Positions 16,150 to 25,636 of a stretch of DNA of 64,000 bases are shown piece after piece. The notes under the pieces are model-generated. The model did no database searches and was not told the origin of the DNA. It was given only the letters and a program-made list of their open reading frames with translations. Position 1 is the first letter of the stretch; the number at the start of each line of letters is the position of its first letter. The DNA comes from Owenweeksia sp. TMED14. Its GTDB lineage: Bacteria; Bacteroidota; Bacteroidia; Flavobacteriales; Schleiferiaceae. The position numbers were made by a program, and so were the translations under genes. The stretch covers positions 1 through 64,000 of the forward strand of contig CATIRS010000029.1 in assembly GCA_949529985.1 (NCBI GenBank), written 5' to 3'.

Positions 16150-17430
16150 CTATTGGTTAATCATTAAGCTATCTTGTTCACTTCTTATTTTTTGCGGAAT
16201 ATCATCTAAAACGCGCACTCCTAGCTTATCAAATTTAAACATAAGAGCAGATTCATTGACATAACCATCAGCTTCATTGTGGCTCCAAACGTATAGACGT
16301 CTCGGTCCTACAAAAGCCATTGGTATGGCACTTCTCATATAGCTTGCATACCATGCCATATCATACCCAAGCCATTCCCAACGACCTGGAGGCATTTTAG
16401 AGACACGTTTGATAGTGTTATATATATTTTCTAGGCGAATATAATCTGCACGTTCTGTTTGAGCCCAAACAATTGGCTGCCTTAGTAATAAATAGGAATC
16501 TAAAGCACTACTTTTTAAAACTGAACCAAGTGTCCAGAATTCTGTCAGATTAGCATCACGAGCCCGAAAAGAAGTTAACAATTGGGCCGCCATGAGAACA
16601 TCATTGTCTAAAAAAACATAACGGATTAACTTGTTCTTAGGTCCACGAGAAGACAAGTCTATAAAGTCTGACTCCGGAATTATTTCTTGAATTATAACTT
16701 CAGTAACATCCCTACCTACCGATCCGTATGATCCTATAAAAGAACTATGTAATTTCATTTTGACACTGCTCTCAGTTAATAAGAGAACAGTAATACTACT
16801 ATCATTGTTCCCTTTGTCAATCGCAGCCCTTCTCCCGAGGGCTTTAGCTTCTGAAACCCTCGATGGTGCGGCCGCTACTAATAAAGGATTACCCAAAACA
16901 TTAACAACACGAGAGACAGGATTAATTACTGGAATTTTAATAGAATGAGTTGATAATATTTCAGACGCTCTTGAACGAAAGGGGCCTATTATTTTTTCCA
17001 CACCTAAACGATTACAGATATCCATAAATTCTTTTGGCGAATAGGTATAAAGTAGGCTGTAAGGATCATCCTGGACCCTGTAGACATTATTAATCTCATC
17101 ATGCTCAACTAAAAAAAGTTGGATATTCTGATTTGCTCGATTCATAGAATCTACAGCAACCCTAAATCCTGAGTAAAATTTTGTGGCCATTTTATTATTA
17201 GCAATCCACTTAATATCTAAACCTTGGTATGAATTAGTATCTGAAGTAAGATTCATTGGGAGTGCTAATGCCCATAGCCTTGGTTTTAAAAGAGAATCTA
17301 ATCTTACTCCAGCAGTGGTGTCAGTCAATTGAGAAATGACAATTTTCTCATTTTTAACTAAAGAATCATACTCCTGAGCAAGAAGTGAATAGCTGCCAAT
17401 CAGAAAAATAAAAAGGAGATAAATTCTCAT
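16150..17430 (-). CDS. PBP1-fold secreted protein downstream of guaA (LysM-less form)
   Basis: A protein of about 426 residues with a Sec signal peptide ([19 protein letters not shown]). The body resembles a type-1 periplasmic-binding-protein fold: LALPMNL near the start, [12 protein letters not shown], a [20 protein letters not shown] segment, and VINPVSRVV. Bacteroidota often have a LysM-plus-ABC-substrate-binding-like protein beside guaA, and this looks like that protein without a LysM domain. The start at 17430 forms an ATGA overlap with the guaA stop; a start two codons earlier is also possible. It may bind peptidoglycan fragments or act in LppC-like envelope control; the function is unproven. 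Confidence 0.65.
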   Translation of the reverse strand: MRIYLLFIFLIGSYSLLAQEYDSLVKNEKIVISQLTDTTAGVRLDSLLKPRLWALALPMNLTSDTNSYQGLDIKWIANNKMATKFYSGFRVAVDSMNRANQNIQLFLVEHDEINNVYRVQDDPYSLLYTYSPKEFMDICNRLGVEKIIGPFRSRASEILSTHSIKIPVINPVSRVVNVLGNPLLVAAAPSRVSEAKALGRRAAIDKGNNDSSITVLLLTESSVKMKLHSSFIGSYGSVGRDVTEVIIQEIIPESDFIDLSSRGPKNKLIRYVFLDNDVLMAAQLLTSFRARDANLTEFWTLGSVLKSSALDSYLLLRQPIVWAQTERADYIRLENIYNTIKRVSKMPPGRWEWLGYDMAWYASYMRSAIPMAFVGPRRLYVWSHNEADGYVNESALMFKFDKLGVRVLDDIPQKIRSEQDSLMINQ

Positions 17431-18956
17431 TCCCATTCAATTGTAGCCGGTGGTTTGCTGCTAATATCATAAACTACTCTATTAACCCCTCGAACATTAT
17501 TAATGATTTTATTTGAAACTTTGGCTAAAAAATCATGCGGCAAATGAACCCAGTCTGCTGTCATACCATCCGTTGACTCTACAGCTCTAAGCGCCACAAC
17601 TTGCTCATATGTGCGCTCGTCACCCATCACCCCCACAGATTTTACGGGAAGAAGAATCGCTCCTGCTTGCCAAACTTTATCATAAAGATTTTCATCTCGT
17701 AGGGCATTAATAAATATTGAATCCACATCTTGGAGTATTTTCACTCTTTCTGGGGTTATTGATCCCAATATGCGAATTGCTAGGCCTGGACCAGGGAAAG
17801 GATGTCTACCTAATAATTCATTAGAAAGTCCTAATTCCTTCCCTATTCTTCTCACTTCGTCCTTAAATAGGGATCTTAATGGCTCAACAACTTTCAATTT
17901 CATGTGTGCCGGCAAACCACCAACATTGTGATGAGATTTGATTGTGACGGATGGGCCATTTACACTTACCGATTCTATAACATCTGGATATATAGTTCCT
18001 TGCGCCAAAAACTCAACATCAGAGATAAGCATTGACTCACGATCAAAAACATCAATAAATGCACTCCCGATAACTTTTCTCTTGGCTTCGGGCTCCTCAA
18101 CGTCTTTTAGTTTTGATAAGAAATCACTAGTAGCATCAACGCCTTTGACATTTAAACCAAGTCCTTCATATCGATTCAAAACATTTTCATATTCATGTTT
18201 TCGCAAAAGCCCGTTGTTTACGAAAATACAAAATAAGCGTTCACCTATAGCTTTAGATAAAAGAACAGCGGCAACGGTACTGTCAACGCCCCCACTCAAT
18301 CCAAGAACAACTTTACCATCACCTATAACCTTTTTTAAATCTGACACTTTACTTTCGACAAAAGCTTTAGGTGTCCAGCTTGGGGAACATTTTGAAATAG
18401 AGTAAACAAAGTTCTTTAACAATTGAACGCCGTGTTCAGTATGGTTAACTTCCGGGTGATACTGGATTCCATATGTTTCTTCATTATCAAACCGAAAAGA
18501 AGCTATTTTAACATCCGAAGTAGAGCATTCAATGGAACAATTTTCTGGAAGTTTTATAATTGTGTCACCATGACTCATCCAGACTGAAGAATTTAATGGA
18601 ATTCCGTCTAATAATTCAGAATTACTATTTAATTTGGTAATGTTTGCCCTTCCATATTCCCGATATTTTGAAGATGCGACATCACCTCCTTTTATTTTTG
18701 CCAAATACTGCGCACCGTAACAGATACCTAAAACCGGGATTTTACCTAAAAAAAAAGAGAGATCAGGATGCGGAGCATTTGTCTCTAAAGTTGAAAATGG
18801 AGATCCACTTAGAATGACGGCATTGAATCGTTTCCAGTCTTTCGGAAAATTGTGAAAAGGATGGATTTCACAGTAAACCTGTAATTCCCGAACACGTCTT
18901 GCGATCAATTGAGTATATTGAGAACCAAAATCAAGTATTAAAATAGCATCCTGCAT
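17427..18956 (-). CDS. guaA: GMP synthase (glutamine-hydrolysing)
   Basis: A 509-residue GuaA that aminates XMP to GMP. The class I amidotransferase domain (about 1-190) has the nucleophile in [10 protein letters not shown] and the His/Glu pair in [10 protein letters not shown]. The ATP-pyrophosphatase domain has the P-loop [16 protein letters not shown] (about 220), and the C-terminal dimerisation domain ends in PPATIEWE, as in the family. A perfect -7 box lies 6 nt before the ATG, so the mRNA is probably leaderless. It overlaps the PBP1-like gene by ATGA. Confidence 0.98.
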   Translation of the reverse strand: MQDAILILDFGSQYTQLIARRVRELQVYCEIHPFHNFPKDWKRFNAVILSGSPFSTLETNAPHPDLSFFLGKIPVLGICYGAQYLAKIKGGDVASSKYREYGRANITKLNSNSELLDGIPLNSSVWMSHGDTIIKLPENCSIECSTSDVKIASFRFDNEETYGIQYHPEVNHTEHGVQLLKNFVYSISKCSPSWTPKAFVESKVSDLKKVIGDGKVVLGLSGGVDSTVAAVLLSKAIGERLFCIFVNNGLLRKHEYENVLNRYEGLGLNVKGVDATSDFLSKLKDVEEPEAKRKVIGSAFIDVFDRESMLISDVEFLAQGTIYPDVIESVSVNGPSVTIKSHHNVGGLPAHMKLKVVEPLRSLFKDEVRRIGKELGLSNELLGRHPFPGPGLAIRILGSITPERVKILQDVDSIFINALRDENLYDKVWQAGAILLPVKSVGVMGDERTYEQVVALRAVESTDGMTADWVHLPHDFLAKVSNKIINNVRGVNRVVYDISSKPPATIEWE

Positions 18957-18962
18957 AGACTA

Positions 18963-18970
18963 CAAATATA
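18963..18970 (-). promoter_or_regulatory. -7 element (TATATTTG) of guaA, probable leaderless start
   Basis: On the minus strand TATATTTG ends 6 nt before the guaA ATG at 18956. It lies in the 19-nt gap after the bshC stop, so guaA has its own promoter even though it is adjacent to the bshC operon. Confidence 0.6.
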
Positions 18971-18975
18971 CCATC

Positions 18976-20523
18976 CTAGTCCTGTAGTATCCATATCAGA
19001 CCATTGTTTTCATTACCGAGTCCCTCGGTATATTTTGAAGATGAATTTAAACCAAAATGAAATACTAAATCGATCAATGTCCATTTTCTTTCCTGAAGAA
19101 CATTACCTGGATGATGCTCATTTTTAAAAGACTTATATCTCTTCATCTGAATATCTACTTTTTTCAGCGAGCCTCTCCTAATGCGCTCGTTCATGCGCTT
19201 TTCATCCCTTTTTATTCGCTGAAGCCATGCATCTGTAGACTGTTCAACACCATTGTTCTGGTTATAGTGACTATTCATGACTCGCTTGACTGTTTCAAGA
19301 ACAGGATATCTGTCGACATCAGATTTTCCTAGAATTTTTAACCAATGGGACCTGTACTCTTTCTCAGAAGTCCAATAATTAATTCCATTTTCAGAGATAG
19401 AACTCCAGTTTCTCTGAGTCGCTCTTGTCCACCAAGCAAATGAAGTGCGAATGTTAATTCGAACATTAGATTTTTTCCATTGTTTTAAATATGGTATTAG
19501 TTGAAGCCAATATTCAATCTCTCCAAGGCCACCTAGATAGGACACATTAGGTAGTATTGTTTCCTGATATATCGGTCTTAAAAGAGCATTGGGACTGATC
19601 CTTTCCGGATGAGAAGAGGCCTCATTTAAAAGCTCATTAGGTGTCCATCGATGACCATCAGAAAAATATTCTCCATTCTCAAAATCAATTCTTGAACGAA
19701 TTCCATTTTTTAAATAAAACATCATTGATGGCCTGAATGGAACAGGCTCTTCCCTTTCATTGTTCCAAATAGAAATTTCTCTGGAATTATATAATGTTTG
19801 ATTTAATATTTCATCTTCCCATAACCCAAAGGCCATTGCTTTTAATCTCTGATCTGCAGCATCTAAACACAGTATTCCCGGATGAAATTCATGAATTAAT
19901 CTGCGTGTAGCATCAGCAAGAGTACCGCCCAAGCTATAAGCCTTGTGCATACATATTAACAACTCCTTTATGGAAGTATTTCCTCCAAGCTGAGATATCA
20001 TTTTCTCTACAACTTCTTGAGCTATAGAACATGGCAATGAGCCCACAGAATGACCTTTTATTTCTTCACCCATTGAGAAATCTTGCTCTTGGAATCGCAA
20101 ATGTCTTATCTCTTCAAAGTCATGATCTTCTGTAGCCATCCAAAAAACAGGAACTACGGGTTGATCATATTTTTCAGATAAAAAATTTGATAAATATTGC
20201 GTCTCACGAATCTTTGAGTGAACATAAAGGGGACCTAAACAGAGACTAAGTTGATGGCCGGATGTAACGGTAACAGCGTTTTCTATTCTTAATTTTTCAA
20301 TTAAAGAGATTACCGAATCATCATCTTTCCACTCTTGATATTGGTCTTTCAAGACATTCACAAGAATTTGACGCTGGTCAATACTATAATTTGAGCTCCG
20401 AGACTCTAGATCTTTTTTTGTGAGGCTTTTAAAGAATGGCTCGTTACTGAATTTAGATTTTATTGTCGAGCGTAGCCACTTTCCATTTGGGTTCTCGCTG
20501 TTTTCAGGGGAAAAATATTTCAT
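18976..20523 (-). CDS. bshC: Bacillithiol biosynthesis cysteine-adding enzyme BshC
   Basis: A 515-residue BshC, which joins cysteine to glucosaminyl-malate in the last step of bacillithiol synthesis. Family segments include TSGHQLSLCLGPLYVHSKI (about 76-94), VVPVFWMATEDHDFEEI (the HD of EDHDF is conserved), the NALLRPIYQETILPNVSYLGGLGEIEYWLQ block, and a C-terminal coiled-coil region rich in Arg and Lys. The start overlaps the DUF4294 stop by ATGA. Bacillithiol thus probably serves as the low-molecular-weight thiol here; bshA and bshB are not in the window. Confidence 0.93.
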   Translation of the reverse strand: MKYFSPENSENPNGKWLRSTIKSKFSNEPFFKSLTKKDLESRSSNYSIDQRQILVNVLKDQYQEWKDDDSVISLIEKLRIENAVTVTSGHQLSLCLGPLYVHSKIRETQYLSNFLSEKYDQPVVPVFWMATEDHDFEEIRHLRFQEQDFSMGEEIKGHSVGSLPCSIAQEVVEKMISQLGGNTSIKELLICMHKAYSLGGTLADATRRLIHEFHPGILCLDAADQRLKAMAFGLWEDEILNQTLYNSREISIWNNEREEPVPFRPSMMFYLKNGIRSRIDFENGEYFSDGHRWTPNELLNEASSHPERISPNALLRPIYQETILPNVSYLGGLGEIEYWLQLIPYLKQWKKSNVRINIRTSFAWWTRATQRNWSSISENGINYWTSEKEYRSHWLKILGKSDVDRYPVLETVKRVMNSHYNQNNGVEQSTDAWLQRIKRDEKRMNERIRRGSLKKVDIQMKRYKSFKNEHHPGNVLQERKWTLIDLVFHFGLNSSSKYTEGLGNENNGLIWILQD

Positions 20524-21164
20524 TTTAATCTATAATAATATGTCCCAGGCTGTAAAAAGTTATTTGCAAATGCTCTCAATAAAATTTGTTCTATCAATGC
20601 ATCTTCTTCATTATCATTTGGAAGATACTCTTTGCGAATGGATATATCCCACCAGCTCGCCGTAATTCCCAAGACAATGGCTCTTAAAATACTTCTATGA
20701 CTCTTTAAGATTTCAAAGATCGTTTTTCCTGTTTCACGATAAATCAATTTGCATAATATTTGACCCTCAGACACCGTCAGTTTGTGCAATTCAGGAGCAA
20801 ATTTATCTTTTAGCAATTTATGATATTGCCGAATCTGTCTCTTGTGCCCTCTTTTATTAGAGTCATCACTTAATCTATTTTCTAAACTATCTAATTTCTC
20901 ACCTAATCCCTTTGCATATGGATAAACCTTCAGAACTCTTCTCCTTAAAAGGTAATAACTTTTCCTTGCCTCAATATCTGAGAAAGTTGGATTATCAAGT
21001 ACAAGTATATCATCTAAAAACACCCAAGGAATTGTATCACCATCAATTACTGAAGCTCCACTATTAACTCCTTTATAGTCAACAGCGATTTGACCATAAA
21101 GACCTAGGCCCAAAAGTGAAAGAGTAGAAGCTAGATAAAGTCTATATATTATCGCAATCTCCAT
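20520..21164 (-). CDS. DUF4294 secreted protein
   Basis: A 214-residue protein with an N-terminal signal peptide (MEIAIIYRLYLASTLSLLGLGLYGQ) and a DUF4294 domain: DGDTIPWVFLDDILVL, ARKSYYLLRRRVLKVYPYAK, KRQIRQYHKLLKDKF and KLIYRETGKTIFEILK. The family is common in Bacteroidota and has no assigned function. It overlaps accC upstream by 16 nt and bshC downstream by 4 nt, so all three are one transcript. The highly basic helical middle could bind acidic polymers; that is speculation. Confidence 0.83.
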   Translation of the reverse strand: MEIAIIYRLYLASTLSLLGLGLYGQIAVDYKGVNSGASVIDGDTIPWVFLDDILVLDNPTFSDIEARKSYYLLRRRVLKVYPYAKGLGEKLDSLENRLSDDSNKRGHKRQIRQYHKLLKDKFAPELHKLTVSEGQILCKLIYRETGKTIFEILKSHRSILRAIVLGITASWWDISIRKEYLPNDNEEDALIEQILLRAFANNFLQPGTYYYRLK

Positions 21165-22615
21165 TTAGACGTTATCATGTTAGAGTCAGAATTATATATT
21201 TTTTTTGAATAGAAATAATTATGAAGAGACAATGCGAGCTTTGCATTATCATCATTTATCAAATATTCAGGCTTGAAATGATTCTCTATAAAATGAGTAT
21301 TAAAGTCACCATTTAAAAAATTTGGATGAGTTAAAACAAATTTTCCAAACTGAAGTGTATTCTCAACACCAATTATCACGTAATCCTCAATTGCTCTAAC
21401 CATACGCTCAATAGCGATCTCTCTATTCGGTCCTGTGACAATCAGTTTTGCAATCATTGGGTCATAATATATAGAAACTTCCTGACCTTCCTCAATACCG
21501 TCATCTACACGTATTCCTGGACCTTGCGGCCTCTTATAAACACTCAAAACACCAGTGTCTGGTGAAAAATTATTGTTAGAATCCTCTGCATAAATCCTCA
21601 ATTCCAAGGCATGACCAGTTACATTAATATCATCTTGATTAAATCCTAATTTCTCTCCATTTGCAACTCTCAACTGTTCCCGAACTAAATCGATACCAGT
21701 TATACATTCTGTCACAGGATGTTCGACTTGAAGTCGAGTATTCATCTCCAAGAAATAGAATGAACCTGAAGTGTCAAAAATAAACTCGACTGTACCGGCG
21801 CCAACGTAGTCACATGACTTCCCTGCGTTGATCGCAGCTTTCCCCATCGATGTTCTCAACTCATCACTTAGCAAAGCACTTGGAGCTTCTTCAATAACTT
21901 TTTGATGACGTCTTTGAATAGAGCAATCCCTTTCAAAAAGATGAACAAAATTACCAAAACTGTCTGAGAGAATTTGGATCTCAATGTGACGAGGTGACAT
22001 TATATATTTCTCTAAAAAAACATCACCATTACCAAATGACTTTAAAGCTTCATTGACAGCCAAGGAGAACAACTCATCAAGCTCATTAATGCTATTTACT
22101 ATTCGCATTCCCTTTCCACCTCCACCAGCAGAAGCTTTTATGATAATAGGGAATCCGATTTTTTTAGCCTCTAATTTGGCTTGGGAGATGTCTTTTACAG
22201 GAAAATCGGTACCCGGAACTAACGGAACAGCAAAACTTGAAACTGCCCTTTTTGCTGAGAGCTTATCACCCATTATTTTTATTGCATTTGGACTTGGCCC
22301 AACAAATATGAATCCAGCAGATTCAACCTTTTCAGCGAATAATGAATTCTCCGAAAGAAATCCATACCCCGGATGGATTGCATCCACATTAGCTTCTTTA
22401 GCAACATTTATAACCTTATCAATATTTAAATAAGATGAAGTGCTCAAAGCCTCGCCGACTGAGTAGGATTCATCAGCCATATAGACATGCGGTGAACCTT
22501 TATCGACTTCGGAATAGATAGAAACCGTAGTAATTCCCATCTCTCTCGCTGTTCGTATAATTCTAAGAGCAATCTCTCCGCGATTAGCTATTAACAATCT
22601 ACTAATTTTTGGCAT
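21149..22615 (-). CDS. accC: Biotin carboxylase subunit of an acyl-CoA carboxylase
   Basis: A 488-residue biotin carboxylase of the ATP-grasp family. The N-terminal domain has LIANRGEIALRIIRTARE. The ATP-grasp core has the glycine loop KASAGGGGKGMR, HIEIQ, ERDCSIQRRHQKVIEEAPS and the catalytic EMNTRLQVEHPVTE. The C-terminal barrel has GHALELRIYAED and GIRVDDGIEEGQEVSIYYDPMIAKLIV. No BCCP domain is fused. The last block resembles propionyl/methylcrotonyl-CoA carboxylase subunits as well as AccC, so the carboxylated substrate is uncertain. It is the first gene of the DUF4294-bshC operon. Confidence 0.93.
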   Translation of the reverse strand: MPKISRLLIANRGEIALRIIRTAREMGITTVSIYSEVDKGSPHVYMADESYSVGEALSTSSYLNIDKVINVAKEANVDAIHPGYGFLSENSLFAEKVESAGFIFVGPSPNAIKIMGDKLSAKRAVSSFAVPLVPGTDFPVKDISQAKLEAKKIGFPIIIKASAGGGGKGMRIVNSINELDELFSLAVNEALKSFGNGDVFLEKYIMSPRHIEIQILSDSFGNFVHLFERDCSIQRRHQKVIEEAPSALLSDELRTSMGKAAINAGKSCDYVGAGTVEFIFDTSGSFYFLEMNTRLQVEHPVTECITGIDLVREQLRVANGEKLGFNQDDINVTGHALELRIYAEDSNNNFSPDTGVLSVYKRPQGPGIRVDDGIEEGQEVSIYYDPMIAKLIVTGPNREIAIERMVRAIEDYVIIGVENTLQFGKFVLTHPNFLNGDFNTHFIENHFKPEYLINDDNAKLALSLHNYFYSKKIYNSDSNMITSKWRLR

Positions 22616-22653
22616 TCTGATATAATTTTTATTTAAAAACTACGATATTTAAA

Positions 22654-22971
22654 CTAGATTTTTTTATCAACAGCAGAACTTAAAACAGCATCTAATTGTG
22701 TCTGAACCGCCCGAAGTCTTTCAGAAATAGCAGAACTATCAGGATCGTTTTGAGAAGTGTTCTTCAAAGATATCATCTGGTTAGCCATCTGTAAGGCTGT
22801 CATTGCTAAGGCGTCTTGTTTATCACTCACAGCATATTTCTCTTCAAAGCGTTCAATAGCCTGACGTATAAGAGAAACTGCTTTTCTCACTTGCTCTTCT
22901 TCGTCTCTTTGAATTGTAAGGGGATAGCTCCTATTCGCAATATTAACTTTTATTTTTAAAGGATCACTCAT
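22654..22971 (-). CDS. zapA: Cell division protein ZapA
   Basis: A 105-residue ZapA that bundles FtsZ filaments at the septum. The N-terminal beta-alpha domain is LKIKVNIANRSYPLTIQRDEEEQVRKAVSLI, followed by the helix IERFEEKYAVSDKQDALAMTALQMANQM and a C-terminal coiled coil. It starts 18 nt after a small coiled-coil gene and ends 38 nt before accC. In many Bacteroidota 6S RNA and rny follow zapA; the 38-nt gap leaves no room for 6S RNA here. Confidence 0.92.
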   Translation of the reverse strand: MSDPLKIKVNIANRSYPLTIQRDEEEQVRKAVSLIRQAIERFEEKYAVSDKQDALAMTALQMANQMISLKNTSQNDPDSSAISERLRAVQTQLDAVLSSAVDKKI

Positions 22972-22989
22972 GGCAAAATAAAATTAGAC

Positions 22990-23280
22990 CTATACATTTA
23001 ATTGAGTTAAACATTTGTTGATTTCTCTTACCCATTCGCTAAGTTGACCTTTTAAAATAGCGCGATCTTTTTGATTACCATCAAAAGCCATGATCAAACG
23101 AAGTTGTTCAATCTGATTATTAAGATTGGCATTTTTTTTTCGCTCATTACTTAACTCATCAGATAATTGATTGATCAAAATGGTTTTTTCTTCCAGAGTA
23201 CTTTTTATATCTCGATAGGCAGAGACCAGACTATGTACCTGATTTTGAATATTTTGAACTTGATCTATTATAGTAGACAT
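22990..23280 (-). CDS. Small coiled-coil protein upstream of zapA (ZapB-like by context)
   Basis: A 96-residue, almost entirely helical protein (MSTIIDQVQNIQNQVHSLVSAYRDIK, then a heptad region STLEEKTILINQLSDELSNERK and KNANLNNQIEQLRL). I cannot assign a family by residues alone. Its size, coiled coil and position directly before zapA suggest a ZapA/FtsZ-ring partner. The start at 23280 is chosen because a -7 box at 23301-23308 lies between it and the longer in-frame start at 23325. Confidence 0.75.
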   Translation of the reverse strand: MSTIIDQVQNIQNQVHSLVSAYRDIKSTLEEKTILINQLSDELSNERKKNANLNNQIEQLRLIMAFDGNQKDRAILKGQLSEWVREINKCLTQLNV

Positions 23281-23300
23281 TGAAGAATTTTTGTATTGAA

Positions 23301-23308
23301 CAAACTTA
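23301..23308 (-). promoter_or_regulatory. -7 element (TAAGTTTG) of the coiled-coil/zapA pair
   Basis: On the minus strand a TAnnTTTG box lies 20 nt before the ATG at 23280. It sits in the divergent region shared with the M23 peptidase gene. Confidence 0.5.
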
Positions 23309-23341
23309 ATCAAAACGAGAAGCATTTCCTACCTTACAAGT

Positions 23342-24985
23342 ATGATCTTAAGACCTCTATTGATAATTTTAATTTTAAACTTTAGTCTCTGCGCGCAATC
23401 GAGTCATTTTGAGATTCAACCCTTACCGTTAGTTCCAAAATTAGCTGGAAGCTTTGGAGAACTCAGAAATCATCATTTTCATTCTGGTGTGGATCTGAGA
23501 ACTGCTGGGAAAATCGGACAGCCAGTTAGAGCTGTGACGGGAGGATATGTGAAGCGAATAGTAGTTCGCCCCAAAGGGTTTGGCTGGGCTCTGTATTTGG
23601 CTCACCCCGCTGGATATACTTCAGTCTATGCTCATTTAAACGACTTCAAACCCGCTTTACATGAATTCATAGTTAAAAAAGCATTAGAAAATAAATCTAA
23701 CCAGATAGATTTATACCCTTTTAAGGATGAGTTCCCAATTAATGCTGGCGACACTATCGGATGGTCTGGCAACTCAGGAAGTTCTTCTGGACCTCACCTG
23801 CATTTTGAATGGCGAGACAGTAGAACGGAGGAGCCTCTCAACCCCGTTAGTTATGGCCTTGAAATTGGTGATGATCTTGTAGAGCCTAAAATACTCGCCA
23901 TTCATACCTCTTCAGGAAATAAAGTTAAAAGACTGTGGTTCGATACACTCATAATCAAAGACTGGCAGGATATTGGGGTTGAAATCCTTGAACAGCAAAA
24001 TATAAATGGACCAAAATTAGGAATCAAATCTATGTCCGTATGGATAGAAGATATGAATGAGCCAAAACAGCAAGAAGTTCCCGATTTCTCATGGGAGATG
24101 ACACGGTTTTCATTTTTAAATACCCGAGGAGCAGATGGCCATATGCAGCACAATGTTCATAGCCTAACGAGAAAACGAACATATCGAATCGCTCCAGTCT
24201 ATCAGCCAGCGAAAATATGGAAAGATGTTTATTCTTTTCCAGGAGATGGTCTTTATCAGCTAACAATTATGATAAAAACACATAGCGGGCAGTCAACTAT
24301 ATCAAAAGGTCCGATTTTGCGAGACTCAAAAGACTCTAAATGGATAGACAAAGAGATCTCATCTAATCAGTGGAAATCCCCTGCAGGAAATATGAAATCT
24401 GAAAATATCCGTATTAGTTGGAAGCAGGGAACATTTATGGAGCCCGCACAGCATTTAATATATCAAGAAACGATTAGCGCGAGTGATTTTGAAAACACCC
24501 ACACTCCTTATTTAGATCAAAAATGGATATGCAAGCCTGATCTACCTGTTCTAAAGTTTATTGACTTTTATTGGACTCCTCACCCAGAGTTCCCAATGCA
24601 TCTAAAATCCAAAGCTGTTATCGTTGGGAAAGACTCAAGAGGGTCTTATAAAATTGTCGGGACACCGATCGAAGGCGGAGAGATTAAATTTCGAATGAAG
24701 CTATGGGGAGATTTTTTTATTCAAACAGATGAAGTTCCTCCCATTATTTCTCTAAAAGGAATAACTTCTTTTCAGGGAAAAAAGGCTATCTCTTTTAATT
24801 TAAAAGACAATCTTCTCGATATTACTAAATACAGCGTAAAAATAAATGAAAAGTGGGAATGGGCTTATTATGATGCTAAAAATGAAGAATTGTTGATTCC
24901 TTTAAACTATGATACTGCTGATATCAAAATATATGCTGAAGATGAAGCCCACAACCTAGCTACCTTTGAATATAAATTTCAATAA
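23342..24985 (+). CDS. Secreted M23-family metallopeptidase (LytM domain)
   Basis: A 547-residue protein with a Sec signal (MILRPLLIILILNFSLCAQ). The LytM/M23 domain occupies about 30-175: zinc ligands His and Asp in HFHSGVDLRT, the glycine-rich VRAVTGGYV turn, HPAGYTSVYAHL, and the HxH motif in GPHLHFEWRD. The remaining ~370 residues are beta-rich, Ig-like segments without a named domain. It probably cuts peptidoglycan cross-bridges in the periplasm, or acts as a catalysis-independent regulator. It forms a run with the CRD protein and TonB receptor that follow. Confidence 0.88.
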   Translation: MILRPLLIILILNFSLCAQSSHFEIQPLPLVPKLAGSFGELRNHHFHSGVDLRTAGKIGQPVRAVTGGYVKRIVVRPKGFGWALYLAHPAGYTSVYAHLNDFKPALHEFIVKKALENKSNQIDLYPFKDEFPINAGDTIGWSGNSGSSSGPHLHFEWRDSRTEEPLNPVSYGLEIGDDLVEPKILAIHTSSGNKVKRLWFDTLIIKDWQDIGVEILEQQNINGPKLGIKSMSVWIEDMNEPKQQEVPDFSWEMTRFSFLNTRGADGHMQHNVHSLTRKRTYRIAPVYQPAKIWKDVYSFPGDGLYQLTIMIKTHSGQSTISKGPILRDSKDSKWIDKEISSNQWKSPAGNMKSENIRISWKQGTFMEPAQHLIYQETISASDFENTHTPYLDQKWICKPDLPVLKFIDFYWTPHPEFPMHLKSKAVIVGKDSRGSYKIVGTPIEGGEIKFRMKLWGDFFIQTDEVPPIISLKGITSFQGKKAISFNLKDNLLDITKYSVKINEKWEWAYYDAKNEELLIPLNYDTADIKIYAEDEAHNLATFEYKFQ

Positions 24986-24989
24986 ATTA

Positions 24990-25634
24990 ATGATGCGTTA
25001 TTTCATATTGTTAGGTTTTATGTTTTCATATTCCTATTCATATGCTCAAAAGCAAGCTGTTCAAATAAGTGGAGTGGCGCTGACAGCAGATTCAGCGAGT
25101 AATCCAATACCAAATGCTAAACTCCAAGTAAAAGGCAGAAAATTAATAGCGGAGTCTGGGGCAGACGGATTTTTCAGTATCACGGCAATTCCCGGCGATA
25201 GCATTTTTATTACGCGATTTGGATTCAAACGGACAAGATTATCTATACCAGATTCTCTAAAGGGAGACTCGTACATAGCAGTTATATCAATGGAGTTATC
25301 TACTACAGAATTAAATGAAGTCACGCTCTATCCGTGGCCCAGACCTGAAAATTTAAATAGAGAATTACTGTCTATGAGAATTGAAACAAACGATCGAGAT
25401 ATCGCTCTTCGAAATTTGGCAATACAATCTTTAAAAGAGCAGGCAAAAGCGATGGGGATGGACGCTGGAGAGATGCAAGGATATATAATGAAATCTCAGG
25501 CTCAGAATATTCATGACGCAAACCGGTACTATGGAACCGGAGGTGCTGGGACTGCGATATTGGGAAGACTATCAAACCCATTTGCTTGGTCCCAATTTTT
25601 TAATGCTCTGAAGCGAGGCGACTTTAAGAATTAG
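24990..25634 (+). CDS. Secreted carboxypeptidase-regulatory-like (CRD) protein
   Basis: A 214-residue protein: signal peptide (MMRYFILLGFMFSYSYSYAQ), then one CRD-type beta-sandwich (about 22-105: VQISGVALTADSASNPIPNAKLQVKG, ESGADGFFSITAIPGDSIFITRFGF), then a helical C-terminal part containing TTELNEVTLYPWPRPENLN. CRD domains usually form the N-terminus of TonB receptors; here one is a separate protein immediately before a TonB receptor that lacks it. An in-frame start at 24966 lies inside the M23 gene; 24990, just after the M23 stop, begins the signal peptide. Confidence 0.8.
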   Translation: MMRYFILLGFMFSYSYSYAQKQAVQISGVALTADSASNPIPNAKLQVKGRKLIAESGADGFFSITAIPGDSIFITRFGFKRTRLSIPDSLKGDSYIAVISMELSTTELNEVTLYPWPRPENLNRELLSMRIETNDRDIALRNLAIQSLKEQAKAMGMDAGEMQGYIMKSQAQNIHDANRYYGTGGAGTAILGRLSNPFAWSQFFNALKRGDFKN

Positions 25635-25636
25635 TC

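Noticed and set aside
22616..22653. 6S RNA after zapA, as in other Bacteroidota
   Set aside because: The gap is only 38 nt.
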